Source of the DNA: Streptomyces cacaoi
GTDB lineage: Bacteria; Actinomycetota; Actinomycetes; Streptomycetales; Streptomycetaceae
Length of the DNA: 64,000 bases
Assembly (NCBI RefSeq): GCF_006539165.1
Contig: NZ_BJMM01000013.1
Location: 122,222-186,221, forward strand
Reading direction: 5' to 3'
In this document: positions 25,329-34,342 of the stretch, piece after piece
How positions within the stretch are numbered: position 1 is the first letter of the stretch
How the letters are laid out: each line of letters opens with the position of its first letter
Position numbers and translations under genes: made by a program
Notes under the pieces: generated by a model
Seen by the model: the letters and a program-made list of their open reading frames with translations, nothing else
Told to the model about the DNA's origin: nothing
The model's database searches: none

Positions 25329-25432
25329 GCGGATGGCCTCCATGGTGCGGTGCGAGTGTCGGCTTGCAACCGATCCTACGGCGTACGGGGTCGGGCGGCT
25401 CCTTCACCCCGTATCTCCCGGGAACCGGCGGA

Positions 25433-25757
25433 TTCTCCCGCTGCTTCCGCTTCTTCCGGTTCTTCCGGTTGTTTCGGTTCTTTCGATTCCGATTGATCCT
25501 GCGGTCGTTGCGCTTGTTGCGGCTCCCGCGGTTGTCGCAGACCGTGCGGTTCTTCGCAGTTCCTGCGGCTTTTGCGGCTCCTGCGGCTGTGCCGCTGTCC
25601 GGCCGGTCCGCCGGTTCCTGTGTCCCCGCTGCCCCCGCCGGTCCGTTCTCCGGCGGTCCGTTCTCCGGCGGTCCGTTCTCCGGCGGTCCACGGGTCCCGT
25701 CCGGGTCCGCGGGTTCGTCGCGTGGTGGCCCCCGGCCCCTCCGGCTCGGTGCCCGGG
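25433..25757 (-). repeat. Repetitive, A-depleted (U-poor transcript) spacer upstream of nagB
   Basis: Across 325 bases the + strand has only 7 A residues, with a 131-nt A-free run (25559-25689). The minus-strand transcript would be almost U-free. A 15-bp unit (CGGTCCGTTCTCCGG) occurs three times in tandem at about 25639-25683, and degenerate CTTCCGGTT-type units fill 25446-25485. The whole gap 25329-25774 holds no credible gene. Confidence 0.75.
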
Positions 25758-25774
25758 AGGGGCCGGGGGTGGCT

Positions 25775-27301
25775 TCAGCCGCGGGCGATGACCTCGGCGG
25801 CGGCGCGTCCGCAGACGCGGGCGGCACCGTGGGTGGCCAGGTGCAGCGCGCCGCGCGGCGCCGACTGCGGTACGCCCATCTCGACGACGACGGTGTCGGG
25901 GCGCGCGGCGATGAGCCGGTCGACGGCCTGGGCCATCCACGGGTGCCGGTGCATGTCGCGGACGACGGCCACCACCGGGCGGCCCTCGGCGGCGTCGAGC
26001 ACCCGGGCCGCGGCGTCGCCGTCGGTGCTGCCGAAGCTCGCGGTGCGGGTGCCGGGCACCATGCGCTCCAGCTCGGCGGCCGGACCCCAGGGGGTCTCGT
26101 CACCCACCGCGATGTTGGCGAGCGGGGTGAACGCCGCGACGAACAGCGGTCCCCGGGGCCGCCGGTAGCGCTCCAGGCCGGTGACGACGAGTGCCCGGCG
26201 GGCGGCCTCCAGGCCGATGCCGGGGTCGGGCCGCAGCGCGGGGTCGGTCAGCTCTCCGGTGCCGGAGCGGCGGGCCTCGTGGGTCCAGGCGGCCAGCGCA
26301 CGGACGCGGTCGGCGGCGTCCGCGAGGCGTTCGCGGTCGAGTTCGCCGTCGCGTACGGCCTGGACGAGCGTGTCGCGCAGCCGCAGCACGGTGTCCTGTC
26401 CGGCGAGTCCGCCGCCGACGCAGATGGCGTCGGCGCCCGCGGCGATCGCGAGCACGCTGCCGCGCTCCAGGCCGTAGGTGGCGGAGATCGCCTGCATCTC
26501 CATGCCGTCGGTGACGACCAGCCCGGTGTGGCCGAGCCCACCCTCGCTCACGGGGGCGCGCAGCAGTCCGGTGAGCGCGGCCCGGCTGAGCGTGCCGGGG
26601 CGTGCGGCGTCCAGCGCGGGCAGCAGGATGTGCGCGCTCATCACGCACTTGCAGCCGGCCTCGATCGCGGCCCGGAACGGGACGAGTTCCCGGCGCCTGA
26701 GCGTCTCCAGGTCGGCGTCGATGCGCGGGACGGCCAGGTGGGAGTCGACGGCCGTGTCGCCGTGCCCGGGGAAGTGCTTGACGCAGGCCGCGACCCCGGC
26801 GGCCTGCATGCCCTCGACATAGGCGACGGTGTGCCGGGCGACGAGCTTGGGGTCGCCGCCGAAGGAGCGTACGCCGATGACCGGGTTGTCCGGGTTGGTG
26901 TTGACGTCGGCGGAGGGCGCCCAGTTGAGGGTGACGCCGGCCTGGGCGAGCCGGCGGCCCAGTTCGTGTGCGACGGCGCGGGTGAGGTCCGGGTCGTCGA
27001 TGTGCCCGAGCGCGAGGTTGCCGGGGAAGGAGGAGCCGGTGCGCGCCTCCAGCCGGGTCACGTCGCCGCCTTCCTCGTCGATGGCGACCAGGACGTCGGG
27101 GCGTGCCTCGCGCAACTGCTCGGTGAGCACGGCCAGTTGTTCGGGCGAGTCGATGTTGCGGCCGAACAGCCCGACGGAGGCGAGCCCTTCGTCCAGCTGC
27201 CGCAGCAGCCATGACGGCGCCGAGGTCCCGGTGAAGCCGGGCTGGAGTACGGCCAGGGCGTCACGGGTGAGGGTGTCGGTTGCTGGGAGAGAGGTGGTCA
27301 T
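25775..27301 (-). CDS. Glycoside hydrolase family 3 beta-N-acetylhexosaminidase
   Basis: A 508-residue GH3 enzyme. KHFPGHGDTAVDSHLAVP near residues 180-197 is the bacterial NagZ-type signature with its catalytic His/Asp pair; the nucleophile Asp is in VVTDGMEM near 260. No signal peptide, so it acts on imported chito-oligosaccharides, releasing N-acetylglucosamine inside the cell. The residues after 350 form a second GH3-like C domain. ATG at 27301 has AAGGGA upstream. It lies directly behind dasC; a tandem hairpin separates them. NagZ-like muropeptide recycling is an alternative role. Confidence 0.9.
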   Translation of the reverse strand: MTTSLPATDTLTRDALAVLQPGFTGTSAPSWLLRQLDEGLASVGLFGRNIDSPEQLAVLTEQLREARPDVLVAIDEEGGDVTRLEARTGSSFPGNLALGHIDDPDLTRAVAHELGRRLAQAGVTLNWAPSADVNTNPDNPVIGVRSFGGDPKLVARHTVAYVEGMQAAGVAACVKHFPGHGDTAVDSHLAVPRIDADLETLRRRELVPFRAAIEAGCKCVMSAHILLPALDAARPGTLSRAALTGLLRAPVSEGGLGHTGLVVTDGMEMQAISATYGLERGSVLAIAAGADAICVGGGLAGQDTVLRLRDTLVQAVRDGELDRERLADAADRVRALAAWTHEARRSGTGELTDPALRPDPGIGLEAARRALVVTGLERYRRPRGPLFVAAFTPLANIAVGDETPWGPAAELERMVPGTRTASFGSTDGDAAARVLDAAEGRPVVAVVRDMHRHPWMAQAVDRLIAARPDTVVVEMGVPQSAPRGALHLATHGAARVCGRAAAEVIARG

Positions 27302-27349
27302 CTGGCGCGGTGTCCCTTCACGTCACGTGCGTCGCGGCCGGGCGGTTGC

Positions 27350-27396
27350 GGCTGTCCCCCGACAGCCCCGGCTCACTCGGCTGTCCCCCGACAGCC
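27350..27396. repeat. Tandem identical hairpins between dasC and the hexosaminidase gene
   Basis: GGCTGTC-CCCC-GACAGCC occurs twice, at 27350-27367 and 27379-27396, 29 bp apart. Each copy is a perfect 7-bp stem with a CCCC loop. They could form attenuators, mRNA-stability elements or paired protein sites. Confidence 0.7.
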
Positions 27397-27421
27397 GCGG
27401 ATGGTGGCGGCCCTCGCCCCG

Positions 27422-28252
27422 TCAGCCCTTGACCGCGCCCGCGGTGAGGCCGCTGACCGCCTTGCGCTGGAGCCAGAGGAAGAGCAGCAGGACCGGGATG
27501 GCGAAGAGCGAGGCGGCGGCCATGGTGGCGCCCCAGTCGTCGCCGAAGGCGGTCTGGAACTTCGACAGCCACAGCGGCAGGGTCTGTGCCTCGTCGTTCT
27601 TGTTGAGGATGAGCACCATCGGGAACTCGTTCCACGCGGTGATGAAGCCGAAGAGCGAGGTGGTCATCAGGCCCGGCGCCAGCAGCGGGAAGATCACCTT
27701 CCGGAACGCCTGGGTGCGTGAGCAGCCGTCGACCAGGGCGGACTCCTCCAGGTCCTTGGGCACGGCCGCGACATAGGACCGCAGGGTGATCACGGTCAGC
27801 GGGAGCACCATGACGGTGTAGAAGAGCGTCAGGGGCACCAGGCTGTTCAGCATGTCGGCATCGCGCACGATCATGTAGATGCCGATGACCATGACTTCCC
27901 AGGGGGCCATCTGCGCGATCATGAAGACGAGGACGATGCCGCGCCGCCCCTTGAACCGCATCCGGGCCAGCGCGAACGAGGCGAACAGTGCGACGGTGAG
28001 CGAGAGTCCGACCGCCACCACCGTGACGGTGACGGAATTGCGCACCAGCGTCCAGAAGTTCTCGGCGTTCACCGCCGTCGTGAAGTGCTCCAGCGTGGGC
28101 GAGCCGGGGAACCACACCGGATCCTCGCTGATGATCTGCCCGTTGGGCTTCAGCGCCGTGTTGAACATCCAGTACACGGGGAAGACGAAGGCCACGAACA
28201 GCACGAGGGCGGTGGCGTTGGGCCATATCCGGCCCACGAGCGACTTTCTCAT
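27422..28252 (-). CDS. dasC: Chitobiose ABC transporter permease DasC
   Basis: A 276-residue MalG-type permease with six hydrophobic segments and the EAA loop LEESALVDGCSRTQAFRKVIFPLLAPG near residues 175-200. It forms the channel heterodimer with DasB for N,N'-diacetylchitobiose import. ATG at 28252 overlaps the dasB stop by one base (TGATG). As in Streptomyces generally, no dedicated ATPase follows; the shared ATPase MsiK is expected to energise it from elsewhere. Symbol from position beside dasA and dasR. Confidence 0.93.
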   Translation of the reverse strand: MRKSLVGRIWPNATALVLFVAFVFPVYWMFNTALKPNGQIISEDPVWFPGSPTLEHFTTAVNAENFWTLVRNSVTVTVVAVGLSLTVALFASFALARMRFKGRRGIVLVFMIAQMAPWEVMVIGIYMIVRDADMLNSLVPLTLFYTVMVLPLTVITLRSYVAAVPKDLEESALVDGCSRTQAFRKVIFPLLAPGLMTTSLFGFITAWNEFPMVLILNKNDEAQTLPLWLSKFQTAFGDDWGATMAAASLFAIPVLLLFLWLQRKAVSGLTAGAVKG

Positions 28253-29292
28253 CAGGACTTCTCCCCCACGGTGACGCCCGCGCCCGCGGTGGCGCCCGGA
28301 CCGGGTTCGCCTTCCTCGTCGGCGGCTTCCTGCCGCAGCACCATGCGCAGGTAGTACGACATCAGGGCGAGCAGGATCAGGATGGTGAGCACGGCGATGG
28401 CGGCGCCGGCTCCGTAGTGCTGGTTGCCGACGCCCTCGACGAAGGCGTAGACGGGCAGGGTCTCGGTCAGCCGGTCGGGGCCGCCCTCGTTGACGGCGAA
28501 CACGTGCGGGAACGCCTTGAAGACCCAGATGACTTCGAGGAACGTGGCGACCATCAGGAACGGCCGCAGGAACGGCAGGGTGACGGCCCGGAAGCTCTTG
28601 AGGGCGCCGGCGCCGTCGAGCGCGGCGGCCTCGTACAGTTCGCGCGGGATCGTCGTCGAGGCGGCGTAGATGTTGACGGCGACGAACGGCACCGACGTCC
28701 ACACGATCAGCAGCGTGATGACGAAGAACGTGGACAGCTGGCTGCCCGTCCAGTTGTAGTCGGCCATCGCGGAGAAACCGACCTTGTCCAGCACCCAGTT
28801 GACGACGCCGAAGCGCTGGGCGAACAGCCACTGGTAGACGGTGGTGGCGGCGATGACCGGCATGGCCCAGGCCAGGATGAGCCCGATCAGCAACGTGAGC
28901 CGCATCTTGGAGCCGAGCCGGGCCAGCAGCAGTCCGACGAGCGTGCCGATCCCCATGATCAGTACGACGTTGACCAGCGTGAAGAGCACCGAGCGGAGGG
29001 TGACCCGCCAGAACGTCTCACTGGTGAGCGTGTCGCCGTAGTTGCCGAACCCCCGCCACTCGGTGACGTGCTGGATCAGCTGCGTCATGTTGAGGTTCTG
29101 GAACGACAGCACGCCGTTCTGCACCAGCGGGTAGCCCAGGAAGATCACGGTGAGGCCGAGGGCCGGGAGCAGCAGGAGGTAGGGCAGCCCGCCGGACGCC
29201 CTCTTCCGGCCGCGCCCCGGGGGCACGGCGGTGGCCGCTGGCCTGATCGGCACCTTGTCCTCGGGCGGTGCCTCGCCGGTCTGCACAGACAT
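28252..29292 (-). CDS. dasB: Chitobiose ABC transporter permease DasB
   Basis: A 346-residue MalF-type permease. A cytoplasmic N-terminus of about 35 residues is followed by the first transmembrane helix (LPYLLLLPALGLTVIFLGY) and five more. The EAA loop is LYEAAALDGAGALKSFRAVTLPFLRP near residue 220. ATG at 29292 follows GGAG at nine bases. It lies behind the dasA-dasB hairpin, which should lower its level relative to the binding protein. Works with DasC and the DasA lipoprotein. Confidence 0.93.
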   Translation of the reverse strand: MSVQTGEAPPEDKVPIRPAATAVPPGRGRKRASGGLPYLLLLPALGLTVIFLGYPLVQNGVLSFQNLNMTQLIQHVTEWRGFGNYGDTLTSETFWRVTLRSVLFTLVNVVLIMGIGTLVGLLLARLGSKMRLTLLIGLILAWAMPVIAATTVYQWLFAQRFGVVNWVLDKVGFSAMADYNWTGSQLSTFFVITLLIVWTSVPFVAVNIYAASTTIPRELYEAAALDGAGALKSFRAVTLPFLRPFLMVATFLEVIWVFKAFPHVFAVNEGGPDRLTETLPVYAFVEGVGNQHYGAGAAIAVLTILILLALMSYYLRMVLRQEAADEEGEPGPGATAGAGVTVGEKS

Positions 29293-29339
29293 GTGGTCGA
29301 GCTCCAAGTCGCACGGAAGAACACGGTTGCGGGGCGCGG

Positions 29340-29375
29340 GCCCGCGAGGGGGCACCGGCGTGCTCCCTCGCGGGC
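29340..29375 (-). terminator. Hairpin between dasA and dasB
   Basis: GCCCGCGAGGG at 29340-29350 pairs with CCCTCGCGGGC at 29365-29375; the inner GCAC/GTGC extends it. It is a partial terminator or stabiliser, giving more dasA than dasBC. Confidence 0.75.
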
Positions 29376-29415
29376 GGTACGGCCCGGTGGACGGCCCGGG
29401 CCGGATCCGGTGGCG

Positions 29416-30681
29416 TCACTGCTTCTGCGACAGCCTCTTGTTCATCTCGCCCTCGACCGCCGCCGCCGCGGCCTTGTGGGACTTCCCCTTGAGCACGGAG
29501 GTCATATAGGTCTTGATCGGGTTCGGCGGGTTCTCCACCGCGGCCCACTCCGGGATGAGCGGGGTCAGACCGCCGTCGGCGACGGCCGGCGCGGCGGCCT
29601 CGGCGGCGGGGTTGCCCTTCAACTTCCCGCTGAGCGACTCCTTGTTGGGGATGACGCCGTTCTCCTTGGCGAGGGCGCCCTCGTGCTTGTCGGACAGCGC
29701 GATCTTCAAGAACTCCTTGGCGAGTTCCTGCTTCTCGCTGCCGGCGGCGATGGCCAGGTTGGAGCCGCCGAGGAAGACGCCCTCGGGCTTGTCGGCCGTC
29801 TCGCCGGGGATGGTGAAGTAGCCGATGTCCTTCTCGATCTTCTTGTTGGCCTTGACGGCGGTGGCGGCCTCCCAGCTGAGGCCGATCATCGCGCCGGTCT
29901 TGCCCTTGGCGAAGACCTCACCCTGCTGCGGGGTGGCCTCGTCCTTGTCCTTGGGGGCCTTGGAGTAGGAGGCGTACTTCTTGTAGACGTCCATGGCCTC
30001 GCCGATCTTCGGGTCGGAGAGGTTGGAGACCCACTTGCCGCCCTTCTTCTTGACGAGGTCGGCGTTGTTCCCGATCAGCAGACCGTCGAAGAAGTACCAG
30101 TTCTGACCGGGCATGTAGAGCGGTTCGGCGTCGGTCTTCTGCTCGATCTTGTCCAGCGCGTCGAAGAACTCCTCGCGCGTCTTGGGCGTGCCCTTGATGC
30201 CCGCCTCGGACCAGATCTTCTTGTTGTAGATGACGACGCGGTTGACGGCGAACCAGGGGGCGGCGTACTGCTTTCCGTCATAGACGGCCGACTTGTTGAT
30301 CGAAGGCGTCCAGTCCTTGCCGAGGGTCTTCTTCAGATCGCTCAGGTCGGCCAGCCCGCCGGTCTTGGCGTACGCGGGGGTCTGGGTGTTCCCCACCTCG
30401 ATCACGTCCGGCGGGTCGGACTCGGAGAGAGCGGTGGTGATCTTCTGCTGGATGCCGTTCCACTGCTGGATCTCGACCTTGAGCTTCGCCCCGGTCTTCT
30501 TCTCGAAGTCGGCCTGGACGTCCTTCTGCCACTGGTCGGCGGTGGAACCGTCCATGGCCCAGACCGTGAGCGTCTCGCCCTTGCCGTCCGCACCCGACGT
30601 GTCGCCCCCGTCGGACCCACAGGCCGCGACGTTCACCACCAGAACCGCGACTCCGGCCGCGGCTATGAGTCCACGTTTCAC
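29416..30681 (-). CDS. dasA: Chitobiose-binding lipoprotein DasA
   Basis: A 421-residue extracellular sugar-binding lipoprotein. The lipobox is VAAC with Cys21. The mature protein has the SBP_bac_1 layout with LTVWAMDGSTADQWQ near the start, and a lysine-rich surface. It captures N,N'-diacetylchitobiose for DasBC. The GTG at 30681 lies behind GGGGAGGATGC. The 205-bp region to divergent dasR holds two dre sites; DasR represses this operon and glucosamine-6-P releases it. Loss of dasA alters sporulation in S. coelicolor (literature from memory). Confidence 0.95.
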   Translation of the reverse strand: MKRGLIAAAGVAVLVVNVAACGSDGGDTSGADGKGETLTVWAMDGSTADQWQKDVQADFEKKTGAKLKVEIQQWNGIQQKITTALSESDPPDVIEVGNTQTPAYAKTGGLADLSDLKKTLGKDWTPSINKSAVYDGKQYAAPWFAVNRVVIYNKKIWSEAGIKGTPKTREEFFDALDKIEQKTDAEPLYMPGQNWYFFDGLLIGNNADLVKKKGGKWVSNLSDPKIGEAMDVYKKYASYSKAPKDKDEATPQQGEVFAKGKTGAMIGLSWEAATAVKANKKIEKDIGYFTIPGETADKPEGVFLGGSNLAIAAGSEKQELAKEFLKIALSDKHEGALAKENGVIPNKESLSGKLKGNPAAEAAAPAVADGGLTPLIPEWAAVENPPNPIKTYMTSVLKGKSHKAAAAAVEGEMNKRLSQKQ

Positions 30682-30714
30682 AGCATCCTCCCCTGCACAC
30701 TGGAAGTGGTCTTT

Positions 30715-30730
30715 AATGGTTTAGACCAGT
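30715..30730. promoter_or_regulatory. dre site 1 (DasR operator), dasA-dasR
   Basis: AATGGTTTAGACCAGT matches the DasR consensus ACTGGTCTAGACCAGT at 14 of 16 positions. It lies 34 bp from the dasA start and overlaps the probable promoter. A half-site TGGTCT lies at 30706. Confidence 0.85.
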
Positions 30731-30738
30731 GTGCAGAG

Positions 30739-30754
30739 CTTGGCCTAGACCTAT
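30739..30754. promoter_or_regulatory. dre site 2 (DasR operator), dasA-dasR
   Basis: CTTGGCCTAGACCTAT has 10 of 12 core matches to TGGTCTAGACCA. It starts 24 bp from site 1, so both sites may be bound together. Confidence 0.7.
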
Positions 30755-30886
30755 AGGGGTGTCAACGGTGTGCAGTGCCCACCGTCCGTTCCGTTACCGG
30801 AACGACATCTGGGCCGGGGCACCTCGGCGGGCCCCGGCCCGTGCCACGCTGTGAACTGTGAGCCGCGACGTACACGGAGGAAGCCG

Positions 30887-31732
30887 GTGACGGCAGCACG
30901 AGACGAGTCGGGAAGGCGGGCCATGAGCGCGGACGGGAGCGCCACGGCGCCGGCCACGGGCGGCTCCGCCGCCTCCACAGCGGGCGGCAACGGGGCGGCC
31001 CGCACCGCACGCGTGCCCAAGTACTACCGGCTCAAGCGGCACTTGCTGGAGATGACGCACACCCTGCCGCCCGGCACCCCCGTCCCGCCCGAGCGCACCC
31101 TCGCCAGCGAATTCGACACCTCCCGCACGACGGTGCGCCAGGCGCTCCAGGAACTCGTCGTCGAGGGACGGCTGGAGCGGATCCAGGGCAAGGGCACCTT
31201 CGTCGCCAAGCCGAAGGTCTCCCAGGCGCTCCAACTGACCTCCTACACCGAGGACATGCGGGCCCAGGGCCTCGAACCCACCTCCCAGCTCCTCGACGTC
31301 GGCTACGTCACCGCCGACGACCGGCTCTCCGCGCTGCTGGACATCCCGCCGGGCGGGCGCGTCCTGCGCATCGAGCGGCTCCGGCTGGCCAGCGGCGAGC
31401 CCATGGCCATCGAGATCACCCACCTCTCCCAGAAGCGATTTCCCGCCCTGCGCCGCAGTCTCGTCAAACACGCCTCCCTCTACACCGCGCTCGCCGAGGT
31501 CTACGGCGTCCATCTGGCCCAGGCCGAGGAGACGATCGAGACCTCGCTCGCAACGCCCCGCGAGGCCGGGCTGCTCGGTACCGACGTCGGGCTCCCCATG
31601 CTGATGCTCTCCCGGCATTCGCGCGACACCTCGGGCGAACCCGTGGAGTGGGTGCGCTCGGTCTACCGCGGCGACCGTTACAAGTTCGTCGCGACGCTCC
31701 AGCGCCCCGCCGTGTCGCACAACCCGCGCTGA
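30887..31732 (+). CDS. dasR: GntR/HutC-family aminosugar regulator DasR
   Basis: A 281-residue repressor. The winged HTH (about residues 45-110) contains PVPPERTLASEFDTSRTTVRQAL and RIQGKGTFVA. The rest is the UTRA effector domain, which binds glucosamine-6-P, ending EWVRSVYRGDRYKFV. DasR globally links N-acetylglucosamine supply to development and antibiotics. The GTG at 30887 has GGAGGAAG at ideal spacing; an ATG at 30923 would give a shorter 269-residue form. The N-terminal 40 residues are Ala/Gly/Ser-rich and poorly conserved. Divergent from dasA. Confidence 0.95.
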   Translation: MTAARDESGRRAMSADGSATAPATGGSAASTAGGNGAARTARVPKYYRLKRHLLEMTHTLPPGTPVPPERTLASEFDTSRTTVRQALQELVVEGRLERIQGKGTFVAKPKVSQALQLTSYTEDMRAQGLEPTSQLLDVGYVTADDRLSALLDIPPGGRVLRIERLRLASGEPMAIEITHLSQKRFPALRRSLVKHASLYTALAEVYGVHLAQAEETIETSLATPREAGLLGTDVGLPMLMLSRHSRDTSGEPVEWVRSVYRGDRYKFVATLQRPAVSHNPR

Positions 31733-31907
31733 GCCGCGACCCGGCCCGGCTCCGCCGCCAACTGCCCCCAACCGGGGTGTAGCGCAGATCACTTGGCTGC
31801 TCTACGGTCTCGTCCGTCGGGCTGCACCGTCCGTTCGCCGCCACCACGGCGCACCGGCCGGGCACGCCAGGGGTGCGAGGGGTACGCGGAGTCGAGGAGG
31901 ACACAGC

Positions 31908-34127
31908 GTGAGCACTGCCCGGAACGTCAGCCGGATCAGCCCACGGTCCGTCGTCGTCTGGACCGCCGTGGCCCTGGTGGGCGCCGTGGGCTGGGCGATG
32001 CTCGCGCTGGCGCGCGGCGAGGAGGTCTCCGCCGCCTGGATGGTGGCGGCGGCGCTCGGCTCGTACGCCATCGGCTACCGCTTCTACTCCCGCTTCATCG
32101 CGCAGCGCGTGCTGCGCGTGGACAAGCACCGGGCCACGCCCGCCGAACGCCTCGACAACGGGATCGACTTCCACCCCACCGACCGCCGGGTACTGCTGGG
32201 GCACCACTTCGCCGCCATCGCCGGCGCCGGGCCGCTCGTCGGGCCCGTGCTGGCCGCGCAGATGGGGTATCTGCCCGGCACCATCTGGATCGTCGCCGGC
32301 GTGATCCTCGCGGGCGCGGTGCAGGACATGGTCACGCTGTTCTTCTCGATGCGCCGGGACGGCAAGTCGCTGGGTCAGATGGCCCGTGAGGAGATCGGCC
32401 CGGTGGGCGGCGCCGCGGCGCTCCTCGCCGTCTTCGCCATCATGATCATCCTGCTCGCGGTGCTCGCCCTGGTCGTCGTCAACGCGCTGGCCGAGTCGCC
32501 CTGGGGCACCTTCTCCATCGGGATGACCGTCCCCATCGCGCTGTTCATGGGCTTCTATCTGCGGGTGCTGCGGCCGGGCCGGGTCACCGAGGTCTCGCTG
32601 ATCGGTATCGCGCTGCTGCTGCTCGCGCTCGTCTCCGGCCGCTGGGTGGCCGAGTCCTCCTGGGCCGGCGCCTTCACACTGGAGCCGGGGACGCTGGTCA
32701 TCTGGCTGCTCGTCTACAGCTTCATCGCCTCGATCCTGCCGGTGTGGACGCTGCTGGCGCCGCGCGACTACCTGTCGACGTTCATGAAGATCGGCACCAT
32801 CGGGCTGCTGGCCGTCGGTGTCGTCATCACGGTGCCGACGCTGAAGATGGACGGCATCACCGACTTCGCCGGCGTCGGTGACGGGCCCGTGTTCGCCGGT
32901 TCGCTCTTCCCGTTCGTCTTCATCACCATCGCCTGCGGCGCCCTGTCCGGCTTCCATGCGCTGATCTCCTCGGGCACGACCCCGAAGATGATCCAGAAGG
33001 AGACCCAGGTCCGCATGATCGGCTACGGCTCCATGCTGATGGAGTCGTTCGTGGCGATCATGGCCATGGTCGCGGCCTGCATCATCGACCCGGGCCTGTA
33101 CTTCTCGATGAACGCGCCGGCCGGCGTGATCGGGGACACCGTCCAGTCCGCCTCCGAGGCGGTCCGCAGCTTCGGCTACTCGATCAGCCCGGAGCAACTG
33201 GCCGCCGCGGCCAAGGCCGTCGAGGAGCAGACGCTGCTCTCCCGCACCGGCGGGGCGCCCACCCTGGCCATCGGCGTCTCGGAGATCTTCTCCCAAGTCG
33301 TGGGCGGCGCGGGCATGAAGGCGTTCTGGTATCACTTCGCCATCATGTTCGAGGCGCTGTTCATTCTGACCGCGCTGGACGCCGGCACCCGGGTGGGCCG
33401 GTTCATGCTCCAGGACATGCTCGGCAACGTCCACCGGTCCTTCCGGCGGGTCAGCTGGTGGCCCGGGCTGCTGTTCTCCAGCGCGGTGGTGGTGGCGCTG
33501 TGGGGCTACTTCCTGTGGGTCGGGGTGCACGAGCCGCTGGGCGGGATCAACCAGCTCTTCCCGCTGTTCGGTATCGCCAACCAGCTGCTGGCCGCCGTGG
33601 CGCTCGCCGTCTGCACGACGCTCCTGGTGAAGTCGGGGCGGCTCAAGTGGGCCTGGGTGACCGGCGTTCCGCTGGTGTGGGACGCGGTGGTGACGCTCAC
33701 CGCCAGCTGGCAGAAGGTCTTCTCCACCGACCCGAAGGTCGGCTTCTTCCAGCAGCGGGCCGACTACCAGGAGGCCATCGAACAGGGCAAGGTCATCGCC
33801 CCGGCCAAGAACATGGACGACATGCACACGGTCGTCACCAACTCCACGGTCGACGGCGTGCTCTCGGCGCTCTTCGCGATCCTGGTCGTCGTCGTCCTCG
33901 TCGACGCGGGCCGCACCTGTGTCCGCGCGGCGCGCCACCCGCGCGAGGCGACGCTGCACGAGGCCCCGTACGTGCCCTCTCAACTGACCGCGCCTGCCGG
34001 GCTGTTCGCCACGGCCGAGGAGAAGTCCGAACTGGCCGCGGCGTCCGCCGGCGGGGGCGGCACACCGGACGGCGGCGGGCCCGGCGGCGGCTCCGGTGCG
34101 CACCGGCCGGGCGGAGGCGACGGATGA
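31908..34127 (+). CDS. cstA: Carbon-starvation protein CstA (pyruvate/peptide transporter)
   Basis: A 739-residue membrane protein with about 16-18 hydrophobic segments. The conserved CstA core begins FYSRFIAQRVLRVDKHRATPAERLDNG and HHFAAIAGAGPLVGPVLAAQMG. CstA takes up pyruvate or peptides under carbon starvation. The C-terminal 60 residues are Gly-rich and lack counterpart in E. coli CstA. The GTG at 31908 has GGAGGA upstream. The stop overlaps the start of the small YbdD-like gene (ATGA), as in many genomes where the two are paired. Confidence 0.93.
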   Translation: MSTARNVSRISPRSVVVWTAVALVGAVGWAMLALARGEEVSAAWMVAAALGSYAIGYRFYSRFIAQRVLRVDKHRATPAERLDNGIDFHPTDRRVLLGHHFAAIAGAGPLVGPVLAAQMGYLPGTIWIVAGVILAGAVQDMVTLFFSMRRDGKSLGQMAREEIGPVGGAAALLAVFAIMIILLAVLALVVVNALAESPWGTFSIGMTVPIALFMGFYLRVLRPGRVTEVSLIGIALLLLALVSGRWVAESSWAGAFTLEPGTLVIWLLVYSFIASILPVWTLLAPRDYLSTFMKIGTIGLLAVGVVITVPTLKMDGITDFAGVGDGPVFAGSLFPFVFITIACGALSGFHALISSGTTPKMIQKETQVRMIGYGSMLMESFVAIMAMVAACIIDPGLYFSMNAPAGVIGDTVQSASEAVRSFGYSISPEQLAAAAKAVEEQTLLSRTGGAPTLAIGVSEIFSQVVGGAGMKAFWYHFAIMFEALFILTALDAGTRVGRFMLQDMLGNVHRSFRRVSWWPGLLFSSAVVVALWGYFLWVGVHEPLGGINQLFPLFGIANQLLAAVALAVCTTLLVKSGRLKWAWVTGVPLVWDAVVTLTASWQKVFSTDPKVGFFQQRADYQEAIEQGKVIAPAKNMDDMHTVVTNSTVDGVLSALFAILVVVVLVDAGRTCVRAARHPREATLHEAPYVPSQLTAPAGLFATAEEKSELAAASAGGGGTPDGGGPGGGSGAHRPGGGDG

Positions 34128-34342
34128 CGGGCCGGGCGGGCGCGGGGGCGCTGCTGCGGGCCGGGCGCTGGGTGCGCTGGTACGTGCGCGAACTGACGGA
34201 CGAGAGCGCCTACGAGCGCTATGTCGCGCACGTACGCGCACACCGGGGCCCGGACGCCGCGGTGCCCGGCCGCCGCGAGTTCGAGCGCCGCAGGACGGAC
34301 GCCCGCGAGGCGGACCCGCGCGAGGGCTTCCGCTGCTGCTGA
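34124..34342 (+). CDS. YbdD/YjiX-family small protein (DUF466)
   Basis: A 72-residue basic protein with the family core YERYVAHVRAHRGPDAA, REFERRR and a C-terminal RCC. It is encoded as an ATGA-overlapping partner of cstA, the usual context, and is thought to be required for CstA transport activity. No membrane segment is predicted. Too short for easy notice, but length and context agree. Confidence 0.88.
   Translation: MTGRAGAGALLRAGRWVRWYVRELTDESAYERYVAHVRAHRGPDAAVPGRREFERRRTDAREADPREGFRCC

Noticed and set aside
25329..25400. A dre operator directly before nagB
   Set aside because: No TGGTCTAGACCA-like palindrome with fewer than three core mismatches is present.
25639..25689. Three exact 15-bp repeats, considered as a CRISPR array
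   Set aside because: The units are contiguous with no spacers and no cas genes are present.
25364..27214. A 616-codon plus-strand open frame across the nagB spacer and hexosaminidase gene
   Set aside because: Its first part translates repeat DNA (phenylalanine/arginine runs) and the rest is antisense to a well-supported GH3 gene.
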